The notes: generated from the letters alone by a model not told the origin. A stretch of DNA of 64,000 nt from an uncultured SAR116 cluster alpha proteobacterium (GCA_902530325.1 CACAAB010000005.1:1-64000); one strand, 5' to 3'. Shown: positions 17,609-26,680, numbered from the stretch's first letter. Numbers and translations are program-made.

Positions 17609-18808
17609 ATGGATTTCACACTTCCTGAACATATTGAAACTCTAAGATTAAAAACAAGAGACTTTGTTAATCAAAAGATTATTCCACTAGAGTCAGAAAT
17701 TTCATCATATGATAAACATGAAAACATAAATGAAGATTTGCTAAATCATATTCGTTTAGATGTTAAAGCTGCTGGTCTTTGGTCACCACAAATGCCTACA
17801 TCTAGATCAGGTCTTGGGTTAGGACCTGTTGGCATGTCAGCTCTATATGAAGAAATGAATAGATCAATTTTTGGTCCTGTTTGTTTTAATTGTGCAGCAC
17901 CTGACGATGGTAACATGTACATACTTAATAAAATTGGGACTGAAGAACAAAAAGTTAAATGGCTTGATCCAATAATTAGGGGAGATGTTCGCTCATCCCT
18001 TGCAATGACTGAACCTGCACCTGGAGGTGGCTCTGATCCATCAATGATTAAAACTGATGCTGTTTATTCAAATGGTAAATGGATAATTAATGGTTTTAAA
18101 TGGTATATTACCGGAGCTGCTGTTGCATCTCACTTTATACTACTTGCCAAAACTAAAGATGGCTTAACTGCTTTCCTTTATCATAAAGATCAACCAGGTT
18201 GGAAGATTAAAAGACGTATTCCAATTATGGGCCCTGAAGAACATGGTGGACATTGTGAGATAGAGTATAATGGCCTAGAAATTCCCGATGAAAATAGGTT
18301 AGGTGAAGTTGGTAAAGGTCTTAAAATTGTTCAAATACGTCTTGGCCTTGCTCGTCTTACACATTGCATGAGATGGATCGGACTCTCTAAAAGATGTTTA
18401 GAAATAGCCTTAGATTATGTTTCCACTAGAGAAGGCTTTGGTATCAAACTTTCTGATAGAGAATCTGTTCAAATAAAACTTGGTAAATCAGCAATGGACA
18501 TTGATATTTCACGTTTGCTTGTAATGAGAGCTGCATGGAAAATTGAACATGGTAGTAAATCTAGACAAGATGTTTCAATGGCCAAAATATACGTTGCCGA
18601 TACTTTAAACAACGTTTCAGATACTGCAATTCAACTAAATGGAGCTAAAGGCTATAGCAAAGATATTATACTTGAATGGATTTATCGATACGCACGTCAA
18701 GCAAAGTTAGTTGACGGAGCTTCAGAAGTTCATCAGATGATTATTAACAGATTTTTTAGTAATTATAAAACAGATTTTTGGCATTGGGGTATAGGTTACG
18801 ATAGTTAA
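17609..18808 (+). CDS. Acyl-CoA dehydrogenase, ACAD10/11-like
   Basis: FAD-dependent dehydrogenase of 399 residues. MTEPAPGGGSDPSMIKT is the flavin-site block, and the C-terminal end has AKLVDGASEVHQMIINRFF, which corresponds to the DGPDEVH motif of ACAD10/11 rather than the common YEGT with its catalytic Glu. A GGAGCAA ribosome site precedes the ATG. Together with the adjacent kinase, the likely chemistry is the ACAD11/LvaC-type conversion of a phosphorylated 4-hydroxyacyl-CoA into a beta-oxidisable acyl-CoA. The last 4 bp overlap the convergent HAD gene. Confidence 0.85.
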   Translation: MDFTLPEHIETLRLKTRDFVNQKIIPLESEISSYDKHENINEDLLNHIRLDVKAAGLWSPQMPTSRSGLGLGPVGMSALYEEMNRSIFGPVCFNCAAPDDGNMYILNKIGTEEQKVKWLDPIIRGDVRSSLAMTEPAPGGGSDPSMIKTDAVYSNGKWIINGFKWYITGAAVASHFILLAKTKDGLTAFLYHKDQPGWKIKRRIPIMGPEEHGGHCEIEYNGLEIPDENRLGEVGKGLKIVQIRLGLARLTHCMRWIGLSKRCLEIALDYVSTREGFGIKLSDRESVQIKLGKSAMDIDISRLLVMRAAWKIEHGSKSRQDVSMAKIYVADTLNNVSDTAIQLNGAKGYSKDIILEWIYRYARQAKLVDGASEVHQMIINRFFSNYKTDFWHWGIGYDS

Positions 18809-19476
18809 TTTTTTAATATTTTTTCTATTTGTTCTAATGAATTTATAATTTGATCTGGTTTTCCTGGTAGTTTCTCCAATCTACCATCAAATCTATTTAC
18901 CCATATACTTTTAAAACCATAATTTGAAGCTGCATGCATATCCCATGCGTTACTTGAAAAAAATAATACCTTTTGTTTATTTACTCTCATTTTTTTTTCT
19001 ACCAAATCATATACTTCACTTGCGGGTTTATACACTTTGCATTCATCTACTGATATAATTTCATCAAGTAAAGTTTTGATATTTGCATTTATTACTGCGC
19101 TCTCTAACATTTTATTATTTCCATTTGATAATATAGCAGTTTTCAACCCCATTTTTTTGATATTTTCTAGAACAGATTTAACTTCAGGATAAGCTTCTAG
19201 TTTTAAGTATAGTGATAATAATTCATCTCTTAATTTAATATTTTTTATATTTAATGTTTCCATAGCATAATCTAGAGCATCAGATGTGATTTTCCAAAAA
19301 TCTATATATTCTTTCATAGAATTTCTTAACCATGTGTATTCTACTTGCCTTAGCCTCCATATACTTGAGAGTTCTACCCATTTTTCACCAACTTCTTTTG
19401 ATAATTCTCGACATGCTGCATTTACATCAAATAATGTTCCGTACGCATCAAAAACACATGTTGTTATTTTATCCAT
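18805..19476 (-). CDS. HAD-superfamily hydrolase, haloacid dehalogenase type II-like
   Basis: 223-residue HAD protein. Motif I is FDAYGTLFD with nucleophile Asp10, motif II is ILSNGN, and the motif III/IV region FFSSNAWDMHAASNYGF is the characteristic pattern of L-2-haloacid dehalogenases. It could be a dehalogenase or a phosphatase on a small substrate; family names alone do not settle this. The HAD domain at the N-terminus of ACAD10 is a possible functional parallel. Its start overlaps the end of the upstream glycosyltransferase gene by 8 bp. Confidence 0.86.
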   Translation of the reverse strand: MDKITTCVFDAYGTLFDVNAACRELSKEVGEKWVELSSIWRLRQVEYTWLRNSMKEYIDFWKITSDALDYAMETLNIKNIKLRDELLSLYLKLEAYPEVKSVLENIKKMGLKTAILSNGNNKMLESAVINANIKTLLDEIISVDECKVYKPASEVYDLVEKKMRVNKQKVLFFSSNAWDMHAASNYGFKSIWVNRFDGRLEKLPGKPDQIINSLEQIEKILKN

Positions 19477-20269
19477 TTTTTTCCTCTCTAAGATATTCGT
19501 AAAAACCTTTTTTATTTTTTTGTGCCCACTCTGTGTACTTCTTATTTTTAATTCGTCTTAATGCAAACATCTTTGATACCTTTAAATTCTTCATTTTCAA
19601 TGATTTTACCTGATATTTTTTATAAGCTTGCTCAATTTTAATTGAAAACCCTTTTTCTTTAGTTACTGATTCTTTTTGAATGTTTAGCCTATAATATTCA
19701 TTTTGTATCATCTCTACTTTATTTTTTTTATTTAGTAATATCGCTGTGTTGTATACATCCTGGCTTCTATAATTTTCAAATTTGTTAATTAAACTTCTTT
19801 TTACAAATGGATGAAAACTACAAGGAACTTCTCCTATATCATTTATAGATAAATACTTTTTGTTTTTTCCTACGAATTCTCCAATTAATTTATTATTTTT
19901 GTAAACTCTTGTTGGCGCAAAACATAATCCCCTTTTTTTTACTAATTCATACATTTTTTCAAGATAATTTTCTGACCACTCATCGTCAGCATCCAAAAAA
20001 CCTATATATGCTCCTCTTGCTTTTGAAAGTCCTACATTTCTTGCATTACCGGGACCTGTCTTTATACTATTAGTTTTTAAAAACCTAAGAGATATGTTTC
20101 CACTCATTTTAGGAACTATTTTTTTATAATTGTTTCCATCATCTATTACCAAAAGAATTTCAATTTTTTTCTCTGATTTAATTTTTTGTTTATTTATAGA
20201 ATTTAAAGTTTTGTTTAGTGTATTCACTGCTTTGTATACTGGTATTATTATTGAAACATTTATTTTCAT
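19469..20269 (-). CDS. Family 2 glycosyltransferase
   Basis: GT-A fold transferase of 266 residues. The N-terminus VSIIIPVYKAVNTL and the metal/nucleotide-binding acidic motif FLDADDEW (about residues 93-100) are standard for GT2. The C-terminal 80 residues are lysine-rich. It is translationally coupled to the HAD gene but far from the polysaccharide locus, so the acceptor is unknown. The run of T-rich DNA before its start (20270-20340) contains no clear ribosome site. Confidence 0.83.
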   Translation of the reverse strand: MKINVSIIIPVYKAVNTLNKTLNSINKQKIKSEKKIEILLVIDDGNNYKKIVPKMSGNISLRFLKTNSIKTGPGNARNVGLSKARGAYIGFLDADDEWSENYLEKMYELVKKRGLCFAPTRVYKNNKLIGEFVGKNKKYLSINDIGEVPCSFHPFVKRSLINKFENYRSQDVYNTAILLNKKNKVEMIQNEYYRLNIQKESVTKEKGFSIKIEQAYKKYQVKSLKMKNLKVSKMFALRRIKNKKYTEWAQKNKKGFYEYLREEKNG

Positions 20270-20361
20270 TTATTTTATTTTCATTTAATTTATTTTTTTT
20301 TTATTTTATATTGTCATTAGTTTAATACTTTGCAAAATTTTATTTGTAAGGAAATTTCCTA

Positions 20362-21282
20362 ATGAATTCACTTCTACTACATCCCACTAATTGGAAAGAC
20401 TATTCTTTGGTTGACTCTGGCAATGGTAAAAAATTAGAACGATTTGGAAATTTCTTATTTATTAGACCTGAACCACAAGCCCTATGGTCACCAAGATTGT
20501 CTCTTAAAGAATGGGAAAAATCTTCTGGAACATTTCTTTCATCTTCAAATCCGTTAAACGAGGATGCTACTGGTAAATGGTCCCTTAAAAAACATTTACC
20601 ACTGAAATGGGAAATGGGATATGACAATATAAAATTTTTTGCAACTCCAACTCCTTTTAGACATCTTGGTTTCTTTCCAGATCAATCTCCTCATTGGCTT
20701 TGGGCTGCAAAAAAAATAAAAACTGCAATTAACTATTCAAATAAACCTTTCTCTCCTAAAGTTCTAAATCTATTTGGTTATTCAGGTCTTGCTTCTTTAC
20801 ATGCTGCCCTTTATGGCGCCTCTGTAACACATGTTGATGCCAGCAAAAAAGCTATTAACTTTGCTTTTGAAAATAGAAACTTGTCCTCATTTCAAAACTT
20901 ACCAATTAAATTTATAACTGACGATACCATTAAATTTGTTAAGCGAGAAATTCGTCGAGAAAATAAATATGATGCTATCATTCTAGATCCTCCAAAATAT
21001 GGAAGAGGTCCCAATGGAGAAAAATGGGAATTGTTTAACCATCTACCTATTTTATTAAAATTAATTCCACTAATTCTAACTCCCAAACCTATTTTTATTG
21101 TTCTAAATAGCTATGCAATTAGATCTAGTCACTTAACTTTAAATTATGCATTAAATGAAACAATGAGGGAATTTTCCGGTAAAGTTGAATCTGGAGAGCT
21201 GTCCGTTGTTGAGGATCAAAAAAATCCAAGGCAAATTAACACCGCCATTTTTGCAAGATGGGAAAACAACCAACTTAATTAG
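20362..21282 (+). CDS. Class I SAM-dependent methyltransferase, RlmI/RlmK-like
   Basis: 306 residues. The Rossmann motif LNLFGYSGLASLHAALYGA and the catalytic LDPPKYGRGPNG motif are those of the m5C/m2G rRNA methyltransferases related to RlmI and RlmKL. No N-terminal PUA domain is present, as in many alphaproteobacterial homologues. Predicted target is 23S rRNA but the base is unknown. A GGAAATTT leader precedes the ATG; the 3' end overlaps the convergent TrmH-like gene by 8 bp. Confidence 0.86.
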   Translation: MNSLLLHPTNWKDYSLVDSGNGKKLERFGNFLFIRPEPQALWSPRLSLKEWEKSSGTFLSSSNPLNEDATGKWSLKKHLPLKWEMGYDNIKFFATPTPFRHLGFFPDQSPHWLWAAKKIKTAINYSNKPFSPKVLNLFGYSGLASLHAALYGASVTHVDASKKAINFAFENRNLSSFQNLPIKFITDDTIKFVKREIRRENKYDAIILDPPKYGRGPNGEKWELFNHLPILLKLIPLILTPKPIFIVLNSYAIRSSHLTLNYALNETMREFSGKVESGELSVVEDQKNPRQINTAIFARWENNQLN

Positions 21283-22084
21283 GAATTTTCCTAATAGATT
21301 CATATAGAAGTATTCCTGTAGACACAGCCAAGTTAAGGCTATCTGATTTACCTAGCATTGGTATTTTTATCAATTGTTCACAAGTATTAGTTAATTTATC
21401 AGACAAACCATTTTGTTCATTGCCCATGGCTAAAACAAAAGGTTTTTTCCAATTAGCCTTTGTATAGTTAGAAGCTTTCTTTAATGATGTTCCAATCAAA
21501 CTAATATTTTTATCAGACTTCCATTTTAAGAACTGATCAAGATTTGAGGCTGTAATGTTTATGTTAAATATAGCTCCCATACTCGCTCTTACCGCTTCAT
21601 ATGAAAAAGGGTCTGTACATTCATTAAGTAAAATGCAATCACTAGCTCCCATACCATCCATAGTCCTTAGTATCGTACCTAAATTACCAGGATCCCTCAC
21701 ATTTTCAAGAGCAACAATACTTTTATTATCAATGGAATTAGGAAGTTGATACCATTTTTGTGCGAAAACACCTAATACATTTTGAGGATTATCTTTGTGT
21801 GACAATTTAGACAATATTTGTGAAGATACTCCTATAGCATCTGCACCTAAAGAGGTTGTTTCATTCACTAAATCTTTTATAAATAAGCTATCTTTGTTCA
21901 GTTTATCAAACAAAAGATATTTAATTTTCCACTTATTTTCTAGAGCCTCTCTACAAATACGAACTCCTTCAGCAACAAATAAATTCAAATCTCTTCTATA
22001 TTTACGATGATATAAACTATTAACTAATTTAATTTTTTCGTTAGTTAAACTAGAAATATCATATTGTTTTCCCGAAACAACCAA
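21275..22084 (-). CDS. TrmH/SpoU-family RNA methyltransferase
   Basis: 269 residues with an N-terminal substrate-binding domain (about 1-100) and a SPOUT C-terminal domain. Motif 1 is NVRDPGNLGTILRTMDGMGA, motif 2 contains LAMGNEQNGLSD, and motif 3 is KIPMLGKSDSLNLAVSTGILLYE, giving the knotted SAM site with Asn and Arg for 2'-O-methylation. The likely target is rRNA (RlmB/TsnR-like) or tRNA. It is 10 bp downstream of sufE on the minus strand. Confidence 0.9.
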   Translation of the reverse strand: MVVSGKQYDISSLTNEKIKLVNSLYHRKYRRDLNLFVAEGVRICREALENKWKIKYLLFDKLNKDSLFIKDLVNETTSLGADAIGVSSQILSKLSHKDNPQNVLGVFAQKWYQLPNSIDNKSIVALENVRDPGNLGTILRTMDGMGASDCILLNECTDPFSYEAVRASMGAIFNINITASNLDQFLKWKSDKNISLIGTSLKKASNYTKANWKKPFVLAMGNEQNGLSDKLTNTCEQLIKIPMLGKSDSLNLAVSTGILLYESIRKIPN

Positions 22085-22094
22085 ATTGTATTTC

Positions 22095-22511
22095 CTATGT
22101 TAATTTCGCTTGAGCCGAATTTTTAATCGAAGAGACAAGAGAAGAAAGACCATTTTTTCTTGTAGGAGATAAATGATCATTCAATCCTATTTTCTCAAGG
22201 AAATTTATATTCGTGTCCAGAATTTCTTGAGGATTTTTACCTGAAAAAACTTTTAACATTATAGCAATTAACCCCTGAACTATAGCTGCATCACTATTTG
22301 CTAAAAAAGTAATAGTTCCATCTTCATTGTAGTATTTATAAAAATATACTACAGATTGACACCCTTTCATTTTATTTTCTTCAGTTTTAAGTGCTTCATC
22401 CATTTGAGGTACATTTCTTCCCATATCAATGAGATATTGATACTTGTCTTCCCAAGAATCAAAAAAAGAAAAATCCTCAATTAATTCATTAATTTCCTTA
22501 CTACAATTCAT
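22095..22511 (-). CDS. sufE: SufE-family cysteine desulfurization protein
   Basis: 138-residue sulfur acceptor that takes persulfide sulfur from SufS and hands it on for Fe-S cluster assembly. Active Cys51 sits in MKGCQSVV, the same position as in E. coli SufE, and the typical LSPTRKNGLSS segment is near the C-terminus. No suf operon is adjacent, as is common in alphaproteobacteria where sufE is detached. It is probably co-transcribed with the SpoU methyltransferase gene. Confidence 0.92.
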   Translation of the reverse strand: MNCSKEINELIEDFSFFDSWEDKYQYLIDMGRNVPQMDEALKTEENKMKGCQSVVYFYKYYNEDGTITFLANSDAAIVQGLIAIMLKVFSGKNPQEILDTNINFLEKIGLNDHLSPTRKNGLSSLVSSIKNSAQAKLT

Positions 22512-22664
22512 ACAAAATACTCAATTATTAGTTTATAATATTAATTAAACTCAATTGTATAACAAATCAAGAACGTAAGTTTAATTGGCTTACAAAACAC
22601 AAGCTTACAATAAGATTGTATTTTAATTTAATATAGAATAGTTTATAGCAACTGGGAGATTGGA

Positions 22665-24152
22665 ATGTTATCACTCCGTAACAAGAGAGAAAGCCCTACT
22701 TTATTGAACACTCCTGTGGTTTTGTTGTTCCTATTAATAATAACTATTTTAAGGATATACGCACTACATGTATCCCCAATAGAATTATCTGTTGATGAAG
22801 CGCAATATTGGCATTGGTCAAGGGAAATAGATTTTGGTTATTTTACTAAACCACCATTAATAGCATGGATGATTTCACTTTCTACTTTTGCTTTTGGAAA
22901 TGAAGAATGGGCTGTAAGATTGTTTTCGCCTATAATCCATCTATTAATTTCCTTAGTTTTATGGATGACTGCGAAATTTACATTTGGATCAAACTCGGGA
23001 AAAATTGCCGCTATGATTTGGATATTTACACCAGCGGCTTCATTAGGTGGCTTTATAATCTCAACTGACACTCCACTATTATTATTTTGGTCTTTATCTT
23101 TGTTTTTTTTATTAATTTCAATAAGAGAAAATTCCAGTTTTACATCTTTGCTTGTAGGCATCTTCCTTGGATTAGCCTTTTTATCTAAATATGCAGCTTT
23201 ATATTTTTTAATTTTCTTCATTATATGGTGGCTAATTTATGACAGGAGTAAACATTTAAGTATCAAAAATATATTAATTATCGTTTTTACAAGTATCTTG
23301 GTCGCGAGCACAAATTTGTATTGGAATTACTTAAATGATTTTGTAACAGTTAATCATACCATTTCAAACGCAAATCTGTCAGAAATAATTCTTAGCCATA
23401 AAAATGTAATTGATTTTCTATCATCTCAATTTTTAGTTTTTGGGCCTTTACTATTTTTGATATATCTTTTGATAATTATAGATAGCTTATTTAAAGACCG
23501 AGATATAACTTTACTAGCTATGATTTCTTTACCCATAGTTATTCTGATAACAGTTCAAAGTTTTTTAAAAATTGCAAATGCAAATTGGGCAGTGACTGCT
23601 TATGTGGGCGCCACTTTAATTATAAGTTATAATGTAACTTTAAAAAGAAATAACATTTTTAAAATATTTTTTTATTTAGGACTTTTATTAAACATGGCTC
23701 TATCTGTTTATATATTAAATATTTCTAGTAGTGGCAGTTTTTATCCTTTAGATTTAAAATCTAATCCACTTAGAAAAAATTTAGGCTTTGAAAGCCTAGC
23801 AATAAACATTCATGACATTTTTATAGAAGAAAACATATCAAAAATTGTCTTTGAAAAGAGAAGTGATATTTCAAGATTTAATTATTACCTAAATCGAGAT
23901 AATAACAAATTTGAAAATAAAATTTTTATTAAAACAAAAAACTTTGTACCAGGAAACTTTTATGAAGAAAATTTCAATTACGACCTAATAAATAAAAGAA
24001 AAGGAGAAAAAATATTAATTGTAAAGAATATCTCCAATCTCGAAAATAAAAACTATAATCTTGATGAGATTAAATTATTAAAAACCATATCTAGTAAAAC
24101 AATTAAAAATTTCGAGCGAACTTATTATCTATATGTAGGAAAAATAAAATAA
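22665..24152 (+). CDS. Family 39 (ArnT/PMT-like) membrane glycosyltransferase
   Basis: 495-residue polytopic protein with roughly ten or more hydrophobic helices in the first 370 residues and a soluble C-terminal part. The first periplasmic loop SVDEAQYWHWSREIDFGYFTKPPLIA carries the acidic residue and DEAxYW pattern of GT39. Such enzymes use polyprenyl-phosphate sugars to glycosylate lipid A, proteins or other envelope acceptors. It stands alone on the plus strand, away from the main glycan locus, and converges with mntR 6 bp downstream. Confidence 0.87.
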   Translation: MLSLRNKRESPTLLNTPVVLLFLLIITILRIYALHVSPIELSVDEAQYWHWSREIDFGYFTKPPLIAWMISLSTFAFGNEEWAVRLFSPIIHLLISLVLWMTAKFTFGSNSGKIAAMIWIFTPAASLGGFIISTDTPLLLFWSLSLFFLLISIRENSSFTSLLVGIFLGLAFLSKYAALYFLIFFIIWWLIYDRSKHLSIKNILIIVFTSILVASTNLYWNYLNDFVTVNHTISNANLSEIILSHKNVIDFLSSQFLVFGPLLFLIYLLIIIDSLFKDRDITLLAMISLPIVILITVQSFLKIANANWAVTAYVGATLIISYNVTLKRNNIFKIFFYLGLLLNMALSVYILNISSSGSFYPLDLKSNPLRKNLGFESLAINIHDIFIEENISKIVFEKRSDISRFNYYLNRDNNKFENKIFIKTKNFVPGNFYEENFNYDLINKRKGEKILIVKNISNLENKNYNLDEIKLLKTISSKTIKNFERTYYLYVGKIK

Positions 24153-24157
24153 AACTT

Positions 24158-24571
24158 TTATTTTTTTTTAAATTTTTCAAAAACACTCAACGTTTCAGCA
24201 CTTACGTGATGCTCTAAACCTTCGGCATCATTCTTAGCAACCTTTTCATTAACTCCAATTTTGATTAAAAAATTGTAGACTATATCATGTCTTTTTTTAC
24301 AATATTCAGCCAATAGTTTTCCTTTTTCAGTTAAGAAAATAGATCTGTAAGGTCTGCTTTCTACTAAACCTTCTCTGACTAAGCGCCTAATTATGCTATT
24401 AACAGTTGGCCCAGTTACACCAAAGTGTTTCGCCAGATCAACAGCTCTAGCTTCGCCAGTCTCCCTAATTAAGTCAGCTATCATTTCAGTATAATCTTCA
24501 GCTATTTCACTGTTTCTAGCATTTCTAACCTGGGCGAATCTATCAGAGTTAATTTCAATATCATTAATCAT
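24158..24571 (-). CDS. mntR: DtxR-family manganese-dependent repressor
   Basis: 137-residue metalloregulator of the MntR group. A winged helix occupies residues about 15-80 (AVDLAKHFGVTGPTVNSIIRRLVREGLV), followed by a dimerisation/metal domain with AEGLEHHVSAETL. This is the short form without an SH3-like domain. Expected role: repress manganese import when Mn(II) is plentiful. No mntH or SitABCD is nearby. An 11-bp palindrome lies 22 bp upstream of its start and may be an autoregulatory site. Confidence 0.88.
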   Translation of the reverse strand: MINDIEINSDRFAQVRNARNSEIAEDYTEMIADLIRETGEARAVDLAKHFGVTGPTVNSIIRRLVREGLVESRPYRSIFLTEKGKLLAEYCKKRHDIVYNFLIKIGVNEKVAKNDAEGLEHHVSAETLSVFEKFKKK

Positions 24572-24592
24572 AACGAAAACTCCTAAAGTTAG

Positions 24593-24603
24593 ATTAGGCT
24601 AAT
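24593..24603. promoter_or_regulatory. Candidate MntR operator (palindrome)
   Basis: ATTAGGCTAAT is a perfect 5-bp inverted repeat around a central G. It lies 22 bp upstream of the mntR start codon, inside the 127-bp divergent spacer. The TTAG/CTAA arms recall alphaproteobacterial MntR/Mur/Irr-type sites with TTAGGCTAA-like cores. This is suggestive but a short AT-rich palindrome can arise by chance. Confidence 0.4.
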
Positions 24604-24698
24604 ATAATTTTTAAATCTTTACAAATTTTTAAATTTATTTGTCTTTATAAAAAATTTAGATTAAAAACTACTTAGTATTTTCAAATTAAGGCAACCTT

Positions 24699-24998
24699 AT
24701 GAATGATGAACAAAAAACAAAAATTGAATCTAAAGTTTTTGAAAAGCTTATTAAGCATCTTCAAAATAGAACTGATGTTCAAAATATAGACCTTATGAAT
24801 CTTAGTGGCTTTTGTAGAAATTGCTTATCAAGATGGTATACAGAAGCAGCAGAAGAATATGGCTCAAAAATAGACAAACATCAAGCAAGAGAAATAATAT
24901 ATGGAATGCCTCATTCAGTCTGGAAAGAGAAATACCAAACTGACGCAGATGAGGATCAAAAAAATAAATTTAAGAAAACTATTGCTGAAGACCATTGA
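24699..24998 (+). CDS. DUF1244-family protein
   Basis: 99 residues, recognised by the central conserved block LMNLSGFCRNCLSRWYTEAAEE with two cysteines three residues apart, and the C-terminal MPHSVWKEKYQ. The family is widespread in proteobacteria and has no assigned biochemical role. It is followed 1 bp later by a GapR-like gene and then pyrF and queF in the same direction, so it is probably the first gene of that operon. Confidence 0.85.
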   Translation: MNDEQKTKIESKVFEKLIKHLQNRTDVQNIDLMNLSGFCRNCLSRWYTEAAEEYGSKIDKHQAREIIYGMPHSVWKEKYQTDADEDQKNKFKKTIAEDH

Positions 24999-24999
24999 T

Positions 25000-25263
25000 A
25001 TGGAAGAGAAAACAAATAATGAAAACTCAATTCCTAAAAAAAACGAGAAACTTAAAAATGTTATAGAGAGAATTGAAAGACTATTAGAAGAAAAAAACAA
25101 TATAACTTTTGATATTAAAGAAGTGTTTTCTGAGGCAAGAGCTATGGGATATGATCCTAAAATAATGAGAAATATATTAGCCTTGTGGAAAATGGACATT
25201 GACGAAAGATATGAGCAAGAAGCATTATTAAATACTTATAGAAATTCATTAGGTATTTACTAA
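25000..25263 (+). CDS. GapR-like DUF2312 nucleoid protein
   Basis: 87 residues with this start. The core KLKNVIERIERLLEEKNNITFDIKEVFSEARAMGYD is the DUF2312/GapR signature, a coiled coil that in Caulobacter clamps overtwisted DNA ahead of moving polymerases. The ATG at 25000 overlaps nothing and lies one base after the previous stop; an upstream in-frame start at 24901 would overlap DUF1244 by about 100 bp and adds non-homologous residues, so it is rejected. The family is essentially alphaproteobacterial, which supports the taxonomic reading. Confidence 0.87.
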   Translation: MEEKTNNENSIPKKNEKLKNVIERIERLLEEKNNITFDIKEVFSEARAMGYDPKIMRNILALWKMDIDERYEQEALLNTYRNSLGIY

Positions 25264-25266
25264 TTT

Positions 25267-26211
25267 ATGATTGAACATTTCGGCGATAAACTTGTAGAAA
25301 AAATAAGAAAGACTAAGTCTTTTTTATGCCTCGGTATCGATCCTCATTTAGATTTGATTCCAGAAATATTTAATAATAATAGCAATGAAAATTATATTAA
25401 AAAAGTTGAAACATTCTGTTTTTCCTTGTTAGAAACTGTTATAGGAATAATTCCAGCTGTAAAACCACAAATTGCATTGTTTGAACAACTGGGACCAGAG
25501 GGAATGAGCTTATTATCGTCTTTATGTAAATATGCACATTCTAAAGGCTTTCTAGTTATAATGGACGCAAAAAGAGGCGACATAGGTAGTACCAGCAAAG
25601 CATATGCTAGAGCTTATCTAGGTAAAAATGCTCCATTTCCTAGTGATGCGCTTACTGTAAATCCTTGGCTAGGACTTGATAGTCTAGAGCCCTTTTTTAG
25701 TAAAGCACAAGATACTGGATCAGGTTTATTTATTTTAGTTCATACTAGTAATAAAGGTTCGCAAGATATTCAAGAGGTTTTAATTAATCGAGATTTAAAA
25801 TGTTATGAGCACTTAGCCAATATTCTTAAACCCATTATTGAAAAAAACAATGGTCAATCAGGATTATCTTCTATTGGGATAGTTTCAGGCGCCACTTATA
25901 AAGAACAAGCTATATCTTTAAGAAGAATACTACCAACTGCACCTTTTTTAATTCCAGGATATGGAGCTCAAGGGGCTTCAGCTTCTGAAGCTTGTGCACC
26001 ACTACTTACAGACCAAAGTTATTCTGGTCTAAAAAATTTTGGATTGATAAACGCATCAAGAAGTGTGTTATTCCCAAAAAATTCATATTCAGTAAATAGT
26101 ATTGTAGAATGGCAAGATGAAATATTAACAGAATTAGAAAAAACCAATGATATACTTATCAATACAAAAACAAAAGAGAGTTTAATTAATGACAAAATCA
26201 AAACAACTTGA
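25267..26211 (+). CDS. pyrF: Orotidine 5'-phosphate decarboxylase, type 2
   Basis: Last step of UMP synthesis. 314 residues, longer than type-1 PyrF (about 230), as expected for type 2. The catalytic DAKRGDIGS motif gives Asp100, Lys102 and Asp105. LCLGIDPHLDLIPE at the N-terminus and the PGYGAQGASASE phosphate-binding block confirm the subfamily. The last 25 residues are a lysine- and asparagine-rich tail that overlaps queF by 23 bp. A dihydroorotase gene at 30849 serves the same pathway. Confidence 0.92.
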   Translation: MIEHFGDKLVEKIRKTKSFLCLGIDPHLDLIPEIFNNNSNENYIKKVETFCFSLLETVIGIIPAVKPQIALFEQLGPEGMSLLSSLCKYAHSKGFLVIMDAKRGDIGSTSKAYARAYLGKNAPFPSDALTVNPWLGLDSLEPFFSKAQDTGSGLFILVHTSNKGSQDIQEVLINRDLKCYEHLANILKPIIEKNNGQSGLSSIGIVSGATYKEQAISLRRILPTAPFLIPGYGAQGASASEACAPLLTDQSYSGLKNFGLINASRSVLFPKNSYSVNSIVEWQDEILTELEKTNDILINTKTKESLINDKIKTT

Positions 26212-26647
26212 TGCACTGGGTAATAAAAGTAATATCCCAAATTATCCTAATAAAGATGCTCTTGAAAAAATAAGTAATCCGAAGATTGGAGTTAATTATT
26301 CAATACGATTAACTTGTCCAGAATTTACATCTATATGCCCTGTTACTTCTCAACCAGATTTTGCTTATATAATTTTAGATTATGTGCCAAATAAATTTAT
26401 AGTAGAGAGCAAATCATTTAAATTATATCTACTAGGTTACAGGAATCACGGCGCATTTCACGAGGATTGCACAATATCACTTGCTCAAGATATAATTGAT
26501 CTTTTATCACCTAAATGGCTGCGAATAGCAGGTTATTGGTATCCAAGAGGTGGTATTCCGATTGACATTTTTTGGCAAACTGGGGAAAAACCAGAACAAC
26601 TATTTTTACCTGATCATGATGTTCCAAATTATAGAGGTAGAGGATAA
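26189..26647 (+). CDS. queF: NADPH-dependent 7-cyano-7-deazaguanine reductase (unimodular QueF)
   Basis: Reduces preQ0 to preQ1 in queuosine synthesis. 152 residues, the unimodular type. Cys50 in SICPVTSQPDFA forms the thioimide, Asp57 follows seven residues later, and FHEDC (Glu92) binds substrate; the QueF motif ESKSFKLYLLGYRNHG, which binds NADPH, is present in full. Translation starts inside the pyrF coding region, so the two are likely coupled. Confidence 0.94.
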   Translation: MTKSKQLDALGNKSNIPNYPNKDALEKISNPKIGVNYSIRLTCPEFTSICPVTSQPDFAYIILDYVPNKFIVESKSFKLYLLGYRNHGAFHEDCTISLAQDIIDLLSPKWLRIAGYWYPRGGIPIDIFWQTGEKPEQLFLPDHDVPNYRGRG

Positions 26648-26680
26648 AGAAATTATTTTTATCTAAGATAAGGAAATAAA

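Noticed and set aside
24146-24164. Inverted repeat AAAATAAAA/TTTTATTTT as a bidirectional terminator between GT39 and mntR
   Set aside because: The arms are only A and T with a one-base loop, giving a weak hairpin in DNA where such runs are common.
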